Origin: Nitrospinaceae bacterium
GTDB taxonomy: Bacteria > Nitrospinota > Nitrospinia > Nitrospinales > VA-1
NCBI GenBank assembly: GCA_029261655.1
Contig: JAJDAY010000022.1
Span: 62,001-126,000, forward strand
DNA length: 64,000 bases
Direction of reading: 5' to 3'
Position 1 is the first letter of the stretch. Each line of letters begins with the position of its first letter. Below the pieces are notes generated by a model. It saw only the letters and a program-made list of their open reading frames with translations. It did not search any database and was not told the DNA's origin. The position numbers and the translations under genes are program-made. Below, piece by piece: positions 7,635 to 16,604 of this stretch.

Positions 7635-10600
7635 CTAAAGAATCTCCTGGAATACGTCCTCTAGCCGTCTTATACGGTTTGTCGTAATATCTAAACCGAA
7701 ACGTTTGCAGCGGTATTCCGTACGCTCCTTCTCGTATATTTTCTTTAAGAACAGATGAATTTCTTGGTCAGCAACTTTACTTTGGTGAAGTAACAGTGAA
7801 AATGAAGCGCGAATGCTTGCACTGTCTGTTTTTTCAAGTATTACTTTAAGATGATTTAAAACGCTCTCGTCATTTTCAATTCTCTTATTCACCGCATTGA
7901 GAGTTTCCAGTGGAAAATTCCAAGGACTTCTCCGTATCCGCACGGCAAATTTTGCCACCGAATTTGCAAACTCCTCCTCTGCCCCTAGAGTAGAAGCCAA
8001 CCACATGAAAACAGTCCATCCTATCCGATGATTTTTTTCAGGATCTTTTACTATGGCCCAGTGCTCTTTAAGCAGTTCATGTTCAGGCCACCCTTTGGCT
8101 AAACCAACTAAAGCTGTGCTTCGCCTGTTTTTAGTTATTGCTTGATCTAGAAGAGGCAATGAGTCGGTATCACCCCTAAAGAACTCACTTATGCAAATAG
8201 AAGCGGCTAAACAGGCATGCTCGTGGTCCAATGGGCTTGTTTGTTTGTTATCTTCTTCAGCTTTAAGTATTAAGTGACAGTGCTCTTTAAGCAAATCACT
8301 ACGTGGTAGTTCTCTAGCCAGAGCTAGTAGGATTGCAGAACTTACCTGCTCGTCGGTAGATTCGCAAAACTCTAAAAATTGTTTGCGTAGTCGATTAGAT
8401 CGACCTAAATAGGGAGTAAAAGTATCCCATGCAACTAATTCTTTGGGACCTGACCATTTATTGAATCGTCCTATACCCATATCACCTAAACTGGGTTCAA
8501 CTTTTGTCCAATTTTTTGCCGTAATATCAACGACCGGAGACATATCTTTATAGGATGAAGATAGATCGAGTCTCAACGGTCTTTTTTCGGGTGGTTCAAT
8601 TTTATCTTGAAACAAATCCAGTCGATCTAACGCAACTAAACCTCCAAACGCGGCGCACCTTCTTTCATCCATATCGGGGCCAACTGCTGTAAGTTGTTCC
8701 GCTAACTTTTCTGCAAAAGACTCTCTTCTTGCTGGGTCTGTAAGACATTTTTTTGCTAAGCCAATCGTGGCCTCAGATTTGGCCGTTGGATCTTCTTCAA
8801 TGTCGCAAGTCTCAAGAACTCTGTTAAGAGCAGGGTCATCCAAACGCTGAGAAGCCCGTTTCGCTATCACTCTACGTAAGGCAGAATGGAGTGGAGCGCA
8901 TCGATTTAGTACGAGCTTCCTAAATTCGGGGTCATGCTTATAAACTTTAGCAATGACATTTAGGGGCTCATCACGCTGCTTGAATCGATCTAAAGCGAAT
9001 TGTTTAACCCTAGGATCGTCATAAAAGTGTTGGATAAGATCACTGACCCCAGTATTGATTCCCACTTTTGCAGGCACATGATGAAAAATAGCGTCGACCA
9101 CAGCTGAGTCATTGGGAGAACATTCAATCGCGGCGAACCCTCGAATGACGGTATCAGGTCTTGTCAGTTCTTCAAGGGCGCAAATGTCCATCAATTTTCG
9201 AAAACAATCATCATTGTTCTCAATTATCGCAGGGAGATATTCAGCGATATGTTGTAGCTCTTCTAAGGGGCGATCTAATTGTGTTTTTAGCATCTCAGAG
9301 ACTTCAGGGTCTTGCATCCCCCAGCCAGTTAGTAAGCACCATACTGGCCAAAAATCCAGGCGCTCTTTCTTCTCCTCAAGTAATGCCAACATTGCCGTTT
9401 TGGCGGCATCTGACTTGTAATGTGCAGCTAGTTGGGCAGCATGATAGTCATATCTTAATCCATCACCAGGGTCACTAAACCATTCGTCAACTGCTTTCGT
9501 CGCTTCTCTGTTAGAATTGATCGCTTCAGCCAGGTTGGCAGCATTTTCTCTCATTCCATGAAGATGCATTCCTCTATCTTTTAGACGAAATTCCTCTGCG
9601 ATCCACTCCCCTACACGCTCATCTTTTGAATGAATGCGGAACAGGATATGTTGAGCAGCTTCATAATCTAAGCGGTAGTCACTTGGGCCCCTTCGATTCA
9701 CCGAGGCCCAGCAAATATCCTGCACACGCCTGTCTTCCGACCAGGCCTCTACTAAACAATTCTCCAAGCGCCTGGATAAGTAGCTTGGTATACGACCCCA
9801 ATCTCTATCTAACTGTTCAAGTAGGGCTTCAAGCGATTTCTCATCTCTCCAACCTTGTTCAAATTTAGCTAAAAATGCTACTGCCCGAATCTCACTACTT
9901 TTCGAATAGAGGCCTTCATCTATCCAGCCTGTTTTGGATATTGCATCTGCCCAACCCACTATTAGGGCATTAAGAACCGCTGCAATTACTCCACCTGAAG
10001 AGTTTGAGTTTAAGATAGAAATAAGTTTCTCTTCTGTTTTTTGTTGTCCCCCGTATCTCTTACCAAGGACCGCACTCGCAGCAAACCTGTTTTCTGCGCT
10101 ATCATCAAACATCCCGCGAATCAGGATTCTCTCGATATCTAGATCAGCGTCCCATTGGCCGAGCTCAGGATAAACGGAACTCATCCACCCGTACGAACAG
10201 GGCCACCAACTCTCGAGTCGATTACTTATTAACTCACCAATTGGTCCTGTTCTAGGTCCATCCAAAGCTAGCTCAAGCAACTCATACCGCTCGCCAACAT
10301 CACTACCCGTCTCCACTGAATCTAACGCTGTAGTGGTAATTTCAGCACCTAATCCACCTATTTTTGAAGAACAGCTAAAAGCGGCCTCAGCGAGTAGCAG
10401 TCTTCTCTCTACCGAATTGTGTTCCCCTATGCATCCGTCCTTAATTGCGGTAATAATCTTGGAAACATCCGTATTTCGGGGGAGAAACTTAAAAAGGGAT
10501 AGAAGCGCCCCACGCCATCTAGGGTTATCAGAGTTCTCGCATGCAAATTGTTTTTGCTCTTCAAGCTCCCAACGACTTATCTCAAATCCCGCTAAGTGCT

Positions 10601-12584
10601 CTCTAAATGCAGCATGAAAAAAAGCAATTTCGTCTGGGGCGCGTTCTGCTATCAGCCCGGTTGTATTTGCATCTATATCAATTAGTTCTTTTACTGCACG
10701 TGTTGCAACATTCCTATTCCAGGCACAGGTGCTAGGGTCTACAAGATACTCAATAATTATTTCTTTAGCCTCAGATTTTGTTATTCCTGAATCATAAGCT
10801 CCTAATTGAATCCTGTATGCAAGTCTCGAAAGCACCTCTAGTCTTAGGCTTTCTTCCGCAAATACACTTTCTCTAGGTGCTGTCTCGCTTGCTGCGGTCG
10901 CTCTCCTTTTTGGGTGCTCATCTAAGAGCAATGAAATCATTTGCTCAAACAATTCAAATTTAGTGGAAGGTAATATTGCATTCTTTATGGAGACGGCAAA
11001 TAAACTTTGAAGCAACAGCGGTGTCGCCGCCAACGTGTTGATATTTCCTGCACGCTCAATTTGGCTTAAAAAGTTATCTACCTGTAAATTGATGGTTGCA
11101 GCCTGAGCACTTTCCCCCGTATCCTCCAATCCTGTTCGCAAATATTTTTCAGCAAGCTCCCGTTGTTGCTCTATCGATAATCCGACAATTCCCCCGACTT
11201 GCCACTTGCTTGATAGAGACCCAATACGCTTGTAACCAGCAGGCCTGGCAGTGGCAATCACGTAAACATCATTGGTGACTATAAATGTGTCTAACGTCAT
11301 CAAAGCCGTTCGAGCAGCTTGTTCATTATTATATTCATCTAGACCATCGACAAGTAACAGAAGCCGTTCATCTAACAAACTATCTAAAAAGGAGGTTTGC
11401 AAATCGCCTTCTGGAAATTGTGCTCGATACGCTTCTTTAATTACTTCAGATAAGTGAACCTCCCGACCACATTTCTCGGTCATTCTGGTCCATTGAGAAA
11501 ATGAAACCATGATGGGAATTCTGGGATGTAGGCGCTCGACTAAGCGACTAAACACTACCGGAGGGCTCACAAAATCTAGAGCGATACACCTTAGAATCGT
11601 ACTTTTACCTGAGCCCGCTTCACCAATCAGCACCGAGCGCTTATTGTTTAGGAGCCAACCTTCAACTGGACTCCTCGAAGTCTTGGGAAAGCTATCTTTA
11701 TTGAGCTCTATGCCTGCTTCCATGTCTCTAAATAGACTGGGCTCCTCTAACGCAGAAGACTTATCGCTGCGTGCCGGCTCTCTGTAATCAACGCCCTCTA
11801 TCATTTGCGATTGATAAGGGTCTGACTCATCAATATCAACTGATACGAATCGTCGGCGGACGTCAGAAGAAGAAACTTTATCAGTGTGTGGAGTCAGCCC
11901 TGGGTCTAAAAGACTAAAACGAGCAGAATAGATAGCTTCCAAACTGTTGAGTAGCTCGCAAACTCTCCATGCCTGGACTTTTCTTCTTAAAGAATCAGCA
12001 ACGTCTTTGCCTAAAAAAGCCTCCAGCCAATCACGGCCAAAAAAGTCATCGATAATCCTTGGGTGCTCTCGCAATTTGTCACTAAGCTCTAAACCGCCAT
12101 AGGTTAAGAGTTCTATTCCCTCTGCCTGCAAGCGCTTATATTGAGTTTCAATTTCTTCCTGTATTTTAGTGTCATCTAGTCCTGCGCTGACACAGAGAAT
12201 AAAACGGGTCGAGCGTTTGGCCCAATCCCCGGCCATAAAGTCATCAACTGCTTTTTTGACTTTACTGGCAGAATATTTTTCGTAATTTTTAGCCTGCCAG
12301 CAGTGATATTTACCTCCGCCTACTCTGGAGTAAATGTCTATACCTTTTTGGCCCTGGCCTTCACGGCCATAGAGCATGCAATGCTCTACTTCATTAGCAG
12401 TTTTAGCCAGTCGGTATAAGAGTCGCTCAAAATTTTGCCAAGTAAGTTGGTTAAAAGGGAGTTCTGTAGGCTTGGTAACTACCGGAGGAATATTTAGTTC
12501 TTCTGGGTGTCGCAACAGCTCTGAAGGAATACGATCAGATGTCGACTCTGGGCTGAAAAGTGTTGTAATTTCTATGTTCTCCAT
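7635..12584 (-). CDS. giant NACHT (STAND) NTPase with N-terminal Mrr-like nuclease and HEAT-like C-terminus
   Basis: This 1649-residue protein has the layout of bacterial NLR-type antiphage sensors (Avs/bNACHT). Residues about 45-190 resemble a PD-(D/E)XK endonuclease of the Mrr type: GREGQGQKGIDIY with Asp83, then CWQAKNY with Gln97 and Lys99. The NACHT module follows, with Walker A GEAGSGKST at 321-329, Walker B LLLLVDGLDE at 408-417, and ATARPAGY at 444-451. From about residue 690 to the end, short helical repeats of HEAT/armadillo type are seen, which in such proteins recognise a phage component. The expected activity is DNA cleavage after ligand-triggered oligomerisation; this is inference from family. 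Palindromic repeats flank it on both sides. Confidence 0.9.
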   Translation of the reverse strand: MENIEITTLFSPESTSDRIPSELLRHPEELNIPPVVTKPTELPFNQLTWQNFERLLYRLAKTANEVEHCMLYGREGQGQKGIDIYSRVGGGKYHCWQAKNYEKYSASKVKKAVDDFMAGDWAKRSTRFILCVSAGLDDTKIQEEIETQYKRLQAEGIELLTYGGLELSDKLREHPRIIDDFFGRDWLEAFLGKDVADSLRRKVQAWRVCELLNSLEAIYSARFSLLDPGLTPHTDKVSSSDVRRRFVSVDIDESDPYQSQMIEGVDYREPARSDKSSALEEPSLFRDMEAGIELNKDSFPKTSRSPVEGWLLNNKRSVLIGEAGSGKSTILRCIALDFVSPPVVFSRLVERLHPRIPIMVSFSQWTRMTEKCGREVHLSEVIKEAYRAQFPEGDLQTSFLDSLLDERLLLLVDGLDEYNNEQAARTALMTLDTFIVTNDVYVIATARPAGYKRIGSLSSKWQVGGIVGLSIEQQRELAEKYLRTGLEDTGESAQAATINLQVDNFLSQIERAGNINTLAATPLLLQSLFAVSIKNAILPSTKFELFEQMISLLLDEHPKRRATAASETAPRESVFAEESLRLEVLSRLAYRIQLGAYDSGITKSEAKEIIIEYLVDPSTCAWNRNVATRAVKELIDIDANTTGLIAERAPDEIAFFHAAFREHLAGFEISRWELEEQKQFACENSDNPRWRGALLSLFKFLPRNTDVSKIITAIKDGCIGEHNSVERRLLLAEAAFSCSSKIGGLGAEITTTALDSVETGSDVGERYELLELALDGPRTGPIGELISNRLESWWPCSYGWMSSVYPELGQWDADLDIERILIRGMFDDSAENRFAASAVLGKRYGGQQKTEEKLISILNSNSSGGVIAAVLNALIVGWADAISKTGWIDEGLYSKSSEIRAVAFLAKFEQGWRDEKSLEALLEQLDRDWGRIPSYLSRRLENCLVEAWSEDRRVQDICWASVNRRGPSDYRLDYEAAQHILFRIHSKDERVGEWIAEEFRLKDRGMHLHGMRENAANLAEAINSNREATKAVDEWFSDPGDGLRYDYHAAQLAAHYKSDAAKTAMLALLEEKKERLDFWPVWCLLTGWGMQDPEVSEMLKTQLDRPLEELQHIAEYLPAIIENNDDCFRKLMDICALEELTRPDTVIRGFAAIECSPNDSAVVDAIFHHVPAKVGINTGVSDLIQHFYDDPRVKQFALDRFKQRDEPLNVIAKVYKHDPEFRKLVLNRCAPLHSALRRVIAKRASQRLDDPALNRVLETCDIEEDPTAKSEATIGLAKKCLTDPARRESFAEKLAEQLTAVGPDMDERRCAAFGGLVALDRLDLFQDKIEPPEKRPLRLDLSSSYKDMSPVVDITAKNWTKVEPSLGDMGIGRFNKWSGPKELVAWDTFTPYLGRSNRLRKQFLEFCESTDEQVSSAILLALARELPRSDLLKEHCHLILKAEEDNKQTSPLDHEHACLAASICISEFFRGDTDSLPLLDQAITKNRRSTALVGLAKGWPEHELLKEHWAIVKDPEKNHRIGWTVFMWLASTLGAEEEFANSVAKFAVRIRRSPWNFPLETLNAVNKRIENDESVLNHLKVILEKTDSASIRASFSLLLHQSKVADQEIHLFLKKIYEKERTEYRCKRFGLDITTNRIRRLEDVFQEIL

Positions 12585-12620
12585 TTAACCATCGAGTTCA
12601 CATATTCTGTCTCTAATTTT

Positions 12621-12649
12621 AATGTCGGCTTTGGGTCGATAGCAGACAT
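12621..12649. repeat. dispersed palindromic repeat, copy 4
   Basis: AATGTCGGCTTTGGGTCG is followed by ATAGCAGACAT. It lies between the NACHT gene start and the small-terminase stop, exactly where cargo meets the phage-like module. Confidence 0.75.
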
Positions 12650-12694
12650 CAAACAATTCTATTATACCTCATGGGTTTTTAAGCAGTCTTAACT

Positions 12695-13228
12695 TTAGTG
12701 CTTCCCATTCAATTTTGTTCTTGAAGCGCGAGGAGACCGGGACTTTCCTGATTTTGCGTCGTAATTTCCAAGCTCATTCAGTGCCTCGTGTATTCCCTGT
12801 TCAAAAATCCGCTGGGTTGCGGCAACGGTTTTTTGATTATGAGTAAGTGGAGCAATCTTTGATGGAACCGCCAATAATTTTTGACGTACCGCAGCAACCA
12901 ACTTTGAAAACTCATAATCGACGGCCTCGACTTCGACCAATTCCTGACGCCTACGAGCGAGTTCCATCTCCTTAAGGCTGGCTTCCGCCGCCTCACGCCG
13001 GGTCTTTTCTTTCCAGTAATTGTCTCCGCCACTCGCATTGCCACGGTCACCATTTTTGTGAACATTGTGAACACTATTTTCATTAAGGAATCCGAGCGCT
13101 TTATCCGCTTGTTCTGTATTAACCTTTCCGTCAACCAAAATAATTCGACCCTGTTTTACATATCGAGAAATCAATGATCTAGCCCGGTTTCGTTTCCTCG
13201 CATATTCAGATTGCGACATCAAATTCAT
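12695..13228 (-). CDS. terminase small subunit-like protein (Nu1 type)
   Basis: This 177-residue protein looks like a DNA-packaging small terminase. The N-terminal third is a short winged-helix-like segment (SQSEYARKRNRARSLISRYVKQGRIILVDGK) as in lambda Nu1. The central coil (REAAEASLKEMELARRRQELV) is followed by VDYEFSKLVAAVRQKLLAVPSKIAPL, characteristic of Nu1-like proteins. The C-terminus is basic. Small terminases recognise cos or pac DNA and deliver it to the large subunit. No large terminase is present in this element, so the partner would have to come from another phage. GGAGG lies 12 bases before the start. TGTTCAC-type repeats occur in and just upstream of the gene. Confidence 0.8.
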   Translation of the reverse strand: MNLMSQSEYARKRNRARSLISRYVKQGRIILVDGKVNTEQADKALGFLNENSVHNVHKNGDRGNASGGDNYWKEKTRREAAEASLKEMELARRRQELVEVEAVDYEFSKLVAAVRQKLLAVPSKIAPLTHNQKTVAATQRIFEQGIHEALNELGNYDAKSGKSRSPRASRTKLNGKH

Positions 13229-13286
13229 AAATATTCTTTAGCCTCCATATACTGCAAAACCAATTTTCAAAGTGTTCACTGTTCAC
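13058..13286. repeat. TGTTCAC heptamer pairs in opposite orientation at terS
   Basis: TGTTCAC occurs twice in tandem at 13273-13286, upstream of the small-terminase start. Its reverse complement GTGAACA occurs twice at 13058-13064 and 13067-13073 inside the gene. Packaging sites (pac or cos) often lie in or beside the small-terminase gene, so these are candidates. An autoregulatory operator is equally possible. Confidence 0.45.
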
Positions 13287-13367
13287 CTATTTTGATGTCA
13301 AAAATCTGATAGAATTCCGAGCTGCTGCGTACCCGTAAAGCTCAAGCTCCAGGAAGGACCCGTGAAA

Positions 13368-13574
13368 TTAATCACCGATGGTTTGAAACTCTTCGCCCCT
13401 TATTGCCGCTCGATAGAACTCTCTGTAATAATCTTTGAAATCCGAATACTTTTCTCTGATTCCAGGATTATCGTTCCAAAGCACTGTGGCTTCATTGTGA
13501 ATGACATCATCGTCTGTCTTTAAATCTGGATTTTCCTTAATCATTCTGTCTATGTAATCGCTTCTTATTTTCAT
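13368..13574 (-). CDS. hypothetical small protein in the capsid/terminase interval
   Basis: This is a 68-residue charged cytoplasmic protein (MKIRSDYIDRMIKENPDLK...). No family was recognised. The ATG at 13574 has AGAGG six bases upstream, so it is preferred over an upstream ATG in the same frame (13616). It lies between the capsid gene and the small terminase on the same strand. Its size and position would suit a small head-assembly or accessory factor, but this is only context. Confidence 0.65.
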   Translation of the reverse strand: MKIRSDYIDRMIKENPDLKTDDDVIHNEATVLWNDNPGIREKYSDFKDYYREFYRAAIRGEEFQTIGD

Positions 13575-13724
13575 GCTGAACCTCTTCTTAAAGGTGAAAG
13601 TATTGCCCCCGTACACGGTGGATGGTCCGCTGGGAGGGGGCTCACGGGCGAAGAAGAAGTACCCGCCCCGGTAACAAGGCGCACCGCATGAGATCCAGGA
13701 AACATGCAGTTGGCCAAGCGCCTG

Positions 13725-14870
13725 TTAAACAGTGATCGCGTCCTGCATTACAGAGAATGACTCAGGATGTCGGACCGCTATATCAATATCGTGGAAAACC
13801 ACAATCCTCACACCGCCTTTTGTCGAGCTGGTGTATGGGTCAACCAATACAGAGAGTGTGCCCCATTGCCCAATCAAAAGATCGGCCCAATTCCCGAAAA
13901 TAATTGCGGAAAGGGTTGCCCCTGAAGTTCCTTTGGTCAGGGTACTCGGGACCTGATTGGATACTCCCGCGTTATAGCCGTTAACCAATCCAACTCCTGG
14001 TTGGCCCCCGTTCTCCCACACGAAATGGCCAGTTGACGAGGCCTTCTCGGTCGACTTAAGTTTTCCGCGAACTTTTTGGTTGGTCAGGTATCCAAGTGAA
14101 CCAATGTCTGCGTTGTCCTGTGCGACTTGGGTTTCGAGATCAATCATGTCAGCATACGTCGGCACAGCGCCATTTGTACCGCCAACAACAGCGCCAATAC
14201 CCGAGACGTTCATTATCCCAGTGGGCTCATTGCCGGTTCCTGAACCGTTGATCGCCGCCAGATCAATTGCCAAGGCTATTACGGACATCAGGTCCTGCCG
14301 AACAAACGCTTCGGCCCCATGGTTGGTTTGGAGAATTAACTTCCGAGTCAAGTCAGTGAATGCCCCGACCGTCTTGGGTGACATTGCCACCTGGTCAACA
14401 GTTCCCTCTGATTCACTCGGAGTCCCATCTTCCGCAACCCAGAAGGCCGAACCACTTCCTGTTTGTCGTGGGAAAGCGACATTACCGACCAATCCTGGAA
14501 TAATCGTTGCGCCCATTTGATTTACCATCATGCGGTTTCGCAACAGATCAATCATGCTTAGTAAATCCGTTGCAACCAGGTTTCCCCCTGCCGTTGCAGT
14601 ACCCACGTTCAAGTCACGCTGGGCGTGATATTGCAGAACATCCTGGGGAATACTGAATCGATTTAATTCTCCCGTAGTCCCTAGTTTTTTAATGACCTCA
14701 TCGGATGCTTCGGTTTCTAAGGGTGATAAATCCGGATTGTTCTGAAGCCGTGCGCGGATTGCCTTCAAAATGGAATATTTCTCAACCTGCTTTTGCTCCA
14801 TGCCCAAAAAGGCATCTTGCTCAGGATTATTTAAAAGATTTCGTTCTTCGTGTGTTTCAGCTAATAACAT
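13725..14870 (-). CDS. phage major capsid protein, HK97 family
   Basis: This 381-residue protein has the hallmarks of the HK97 fold: GTATAGGNLVATDLLSMIDLLRN at the start of the mature domain, AFWVAEDGTPSES, the spine-helix region AFTDLTRKLILQT, DLAAINGSGTGNEPTGIMN, and the C-terminal FHDIDIAVRHPESFSV. The N-terminal 80 residues are short and helical and could act as a delta or scaffold domain. The ribosome binding site GGAG lies 7 bases before ATG. No head-maturation protease or portal gene accompanies it, which is unusual for a prophage. A capsid without these suggests a satellite making its own shell protein, or decay. Confidence 0.93.
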   Translation of the reverse strand: MLLAETHEERNLLNNPEQDAFLGMEQKQVEKYSILKAIRARLQNNPDLSPLETEASDEVIKKLGTTGELNRFSIPQDVLQYHAQRDLNVGTATAGGNLVATDLLSMIDLLRNRMMVNQMGATIIPGLVGNVAFPRQTGSGSAFWVAEDGTPSESEGTVDQVAMSPKTVGAFTDLTRKLILQTNHGAEAFVRQDLMSVIALAIDLAAINGSGTGNEPTGIMNVSGIGAVVGGTNGAVPTYADMIDLETQVAQDNADIGSLGYLTNQKVRGKLKSTEKASSTGHFVWENGGQPGVGLVNGYNAGVSNQVPSTLTKGTSGATLSAIIFGNWADLLIGQWGTLSVLVDPYTSSTKGGVRIVVFHDIDIAVRHPESFSVMQDAITV

Positions 14871-14898
14871 TTTGTTTCTCCAAAAATTTAAGTTTGAA

Positions 14899-14932
14899 GC
14901 GGGACGGCCTGCCTTTTACAAAGCCGCCCCGC
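14899..14932 (-). promoter_or_regulatory. GC-rich hairpin in the capsid gene leader
   Basis: GCGGGGCGGC pairs with GCCGTCCCGC over 10 bp (one G.U) on the minus strand, about 30 bases before the capsid ATG, followed by an AT-rich stretch. It could be a terminator for the initiator transcript, or an attenuator through which capsid expression is controlled. Apart from this hairpin, 14871-15148 shows no gene. Confidence 0.45.
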
Positions 14933-15148
14933 ATCTATGTGATTCTCCCAACTCTGTTTTGCCCGCCAGGGCTTAACTTGCGACCACCACGGTCAAAGTT
15001 AAAAGGAATCACGGGTTGAAACTTGTCTGACTCAAGCGTCCCGGCCTGAGGGCAGAATAGGTTTTTGTGTGAGTTTTCCTGCGTAAAACAAATTTTCTTT
15101 GCTCTAAAAAAGTTACAGAAGTATTGAATATGGAAATTTGTTTTTGAT

Positions 15149-16237
15149 TCATAGGTTACTTGCCGTCGTTAATTTGACATTCACGTCTCGCCCAAAAGCT
15201 CTCGATGATTCAACCTCAAGCATTTCTAAGTAATTTTCCTTCACCGCCGCCCTTGATTGGCTGTCCGGGCATATAACAGAAATATGACCGTTTACAGCAC
15301 CCCCAAAAACCAATGGCTTAATCCAAGAATCAAAATTGGAAGGTAGAATTTCCTCCTCGATTTTATCGAGACAACGTTTCCAGGTTTGATTATCTGCACC
15401 GGAAAGCTTTGAACATTCCGGTCTTATAAAAATTTGGGCAAATTTATTTTGAGATTTCCGATGTACTGCATTTGCACATTCGATCAGGTTTGAAATCTGA
15501 CCTGCAAACACTGGGACGTTACGCGGTTTATCCTGAAGGTAGGGATCGCCACTTTTCAAAAAATCAACGAATGCGATGGAAAGCACATCAACCGAAAATT
15601 TATCTAAAAGGGTGTTTATCTTTACAGAATCATTTTTGGTCTCCACCAGCGTGGAGGAGATTATTTTCTTGTGGCATCGCTTTGCAAAATTCATGAATTT
15701 TAAAAAATGGTATCCCTTCTTCTTTCTATTGATAAAAGAACTCTTGATAAAAGAAGTCTTGATAGATTCGCCGTGGGTGGCGGATGAGAGTTGATTTCTC
15801 TTTGTATTTAAAATATTTTCTGATTCGCCGTGGGTGGCGGATCGCGTCACAGATGGCGAATCACTGCGACACCCGTGGCGGATCACTGCGTCATGGGTGG
15901 CGGATGACTCTTTTTCTGATTCGCCGTACATGGCGGATGACTTACTATTTTCCCAGCCAAGGATTTCAATCAAAAGTTTATGTGAAAACCTGACTGTTAA
16001 AATATAGCCTCCGTCTTCGAGGGTTTTCATTCGCCGCTGAATGGTCCTCAGAGACATTCCGGTTTCCCTTTTGATTGTTTCATACCGTCGATATAGTTTT
16101 CCGGACTTGCGGTCCGCTTTAATCCTCAGATGAATGTAGAGCCCAAGGGCGCGACCTTGATCCATTTTTCGAAAATGTTCTGGCCAGGTAACCCATTCAG
16201 GTATGGGTGCCCACCAAACTTGATTTGATCCACTCAT
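15149..16237 (-). CDS. replication initiator-like protein (winged helix plus DnaA domain-I-like C-terminus)
   Basis: This 362-residue protein begins with a winged-helix DNA-binding segment (residues about 15-90: LGLYIHLRI, YETIKRETGMSLRTIQRRMKTLEDGGYI). The middle third (about 95-170) is low-complexity with repeated SATHGES and is encoded by DNA iterons. The last 85 residues (WKRCLDKIEEEI, FDSWIKPL, then a V-ENYLEML segment) match the pattern of DnaA domain I, the part that contacts the replicative helicase. This mirrors lambda O, with a DNA-binding N-terminus, an origin within the gene and a helicase-loading C-terminus. It is probably the initiator of the element's excised replication. AlpA lies just upstream on the same strand. 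Confidence 0.75.
   Translation of the reverse strand: MSGSNQVWWAPIPEWVTWPEHFRKMDQGRALGLYIHLRIKADRKSGKLYRRYETIKRETGMSLRTIQRRMKTLEDGGYILTVRFSHKLLIEILGWENSKSSAMYGESEKESSATHDAVIRHGCRSDSPSVTRSATHGESENILNTKRNQLSSATHGESIKTSFIKSSFINRKKKGYHFLKFMNFAKRCHKKIISSTLVETKNDSVKINTLLDKFSVDVLSIAFVDFLKSGDPYLQDKPRNVPVFAGQISNLIECANAVHRKSQNKFAQIFIRPECSKLSGADNQTWKRCLDKIEEEILPSNFDSWIKPLVFGGAVNGHISVICPDSQSRAAVKENYLEMLEVESSRAFGRDVNVKLTTASNL
15728..15764. repeat. AT-rich 15-bp direct repeats, possible DNA-unwinding element
   Basis: TTGATAAAAGAA occurs twice with a 15-bp period, followed by a third partial TTGATAGA, directly beside the iteron block. AT-rich 12-13-mers next to iterons are the usual layout of a DNA-unwinding element in plasmid and phage origins. 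Melting is inferred. Confidence 0.5.
15765..15942. repeat. iteron array, putative replication origin inside the initiator gene
   Basis: Six copies of a GTGGCGGAT-type site are seen. The single sites with the palindromic form ATTCGCC-N6-GGCGGAT lie at 15765-15788, 15822-15842 and 15918-15942. Three tandem 22-bp units (starting GCG, each ending GGCG(A/G)AT(C/G)ACT) lie at 15844-15865, 15866-15887 and 15888-15909. Because 22 is not a multiple of three, the tandem units are read in three different frames, yet the DNA stays conserved and all frames stay open. That points to selection on DNA sites rather than on protein. Confidence 0.75.
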
Positions 16238-16282
16238 AGCACTCGCATCCGCCTTTTGAATCTCTCAGCCACACCGGCCCCT

Positions 16283-16483
16283 TTATACGGACACACGTAA
16301 TCCAACGCCTCTTGGACGCGAAGTAATGAAGTTTTCAACTTCATCTTGAAGCCAGCCTACTTTTCTAGCCCCCAACTGAAGCCTTTTTGGAAAATCCCCC
16401 GCACGCTCCATCCTCCAGATAGAAATTCGGGACAGCCCGACCATATTTACAACCTCTTCTTCTTTTAAAATTTTCATTCGCAT
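16283..16483 (-). CDS. AlpA-family phage regulator/excisionase-like protein
   Basis: This 66-residue MerR-type winged-helix protein has the family pattern LKEEEVVNMVGLSRISIWRMERAGDFPKRLQLGARKVGWLQDEVENFI. AlpA proteins activate integrase or excision genes of P4-like elements and often serve as recombination directionality factors. It lies 45 bases before the initiator gene on the same strand. It may therefore be the switch for excision and replication of this element. Confidence 0.9.
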   Translation of the reverse strand: MRMKILKEEEVVNMVGLSRISIWRMERAGDFPKRLQLGARKVGWLQDEVENFITSRPRGVGLRVSV

Positions 16484-16604
16484 TCCCCAATTGGTAGTGA
16501 TATTTCAAAAAATTAACTACAGCTTAGGAAAGAGTCTAAATACTGAGTGGGAATTTATCCTTAAGAAAGGAAGTGTAGGGGTTACTTCTTGGGGAGGAGG
16601 GCAG

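Noticed and set aside
6199-12649. Integron cassette array with the palindromes as attC sites
   Set aside because: The repeats lack recognisable GTTRRRY/RYYYAAC core sites, and no IntI-type integrase is seen; the nearby integrase is P4-type.
15765-15942. CRISPR array
   Set aside because: The 22-bp units are directly adjacent without spacers, lie inside a coding frame, and no cas gene is present.
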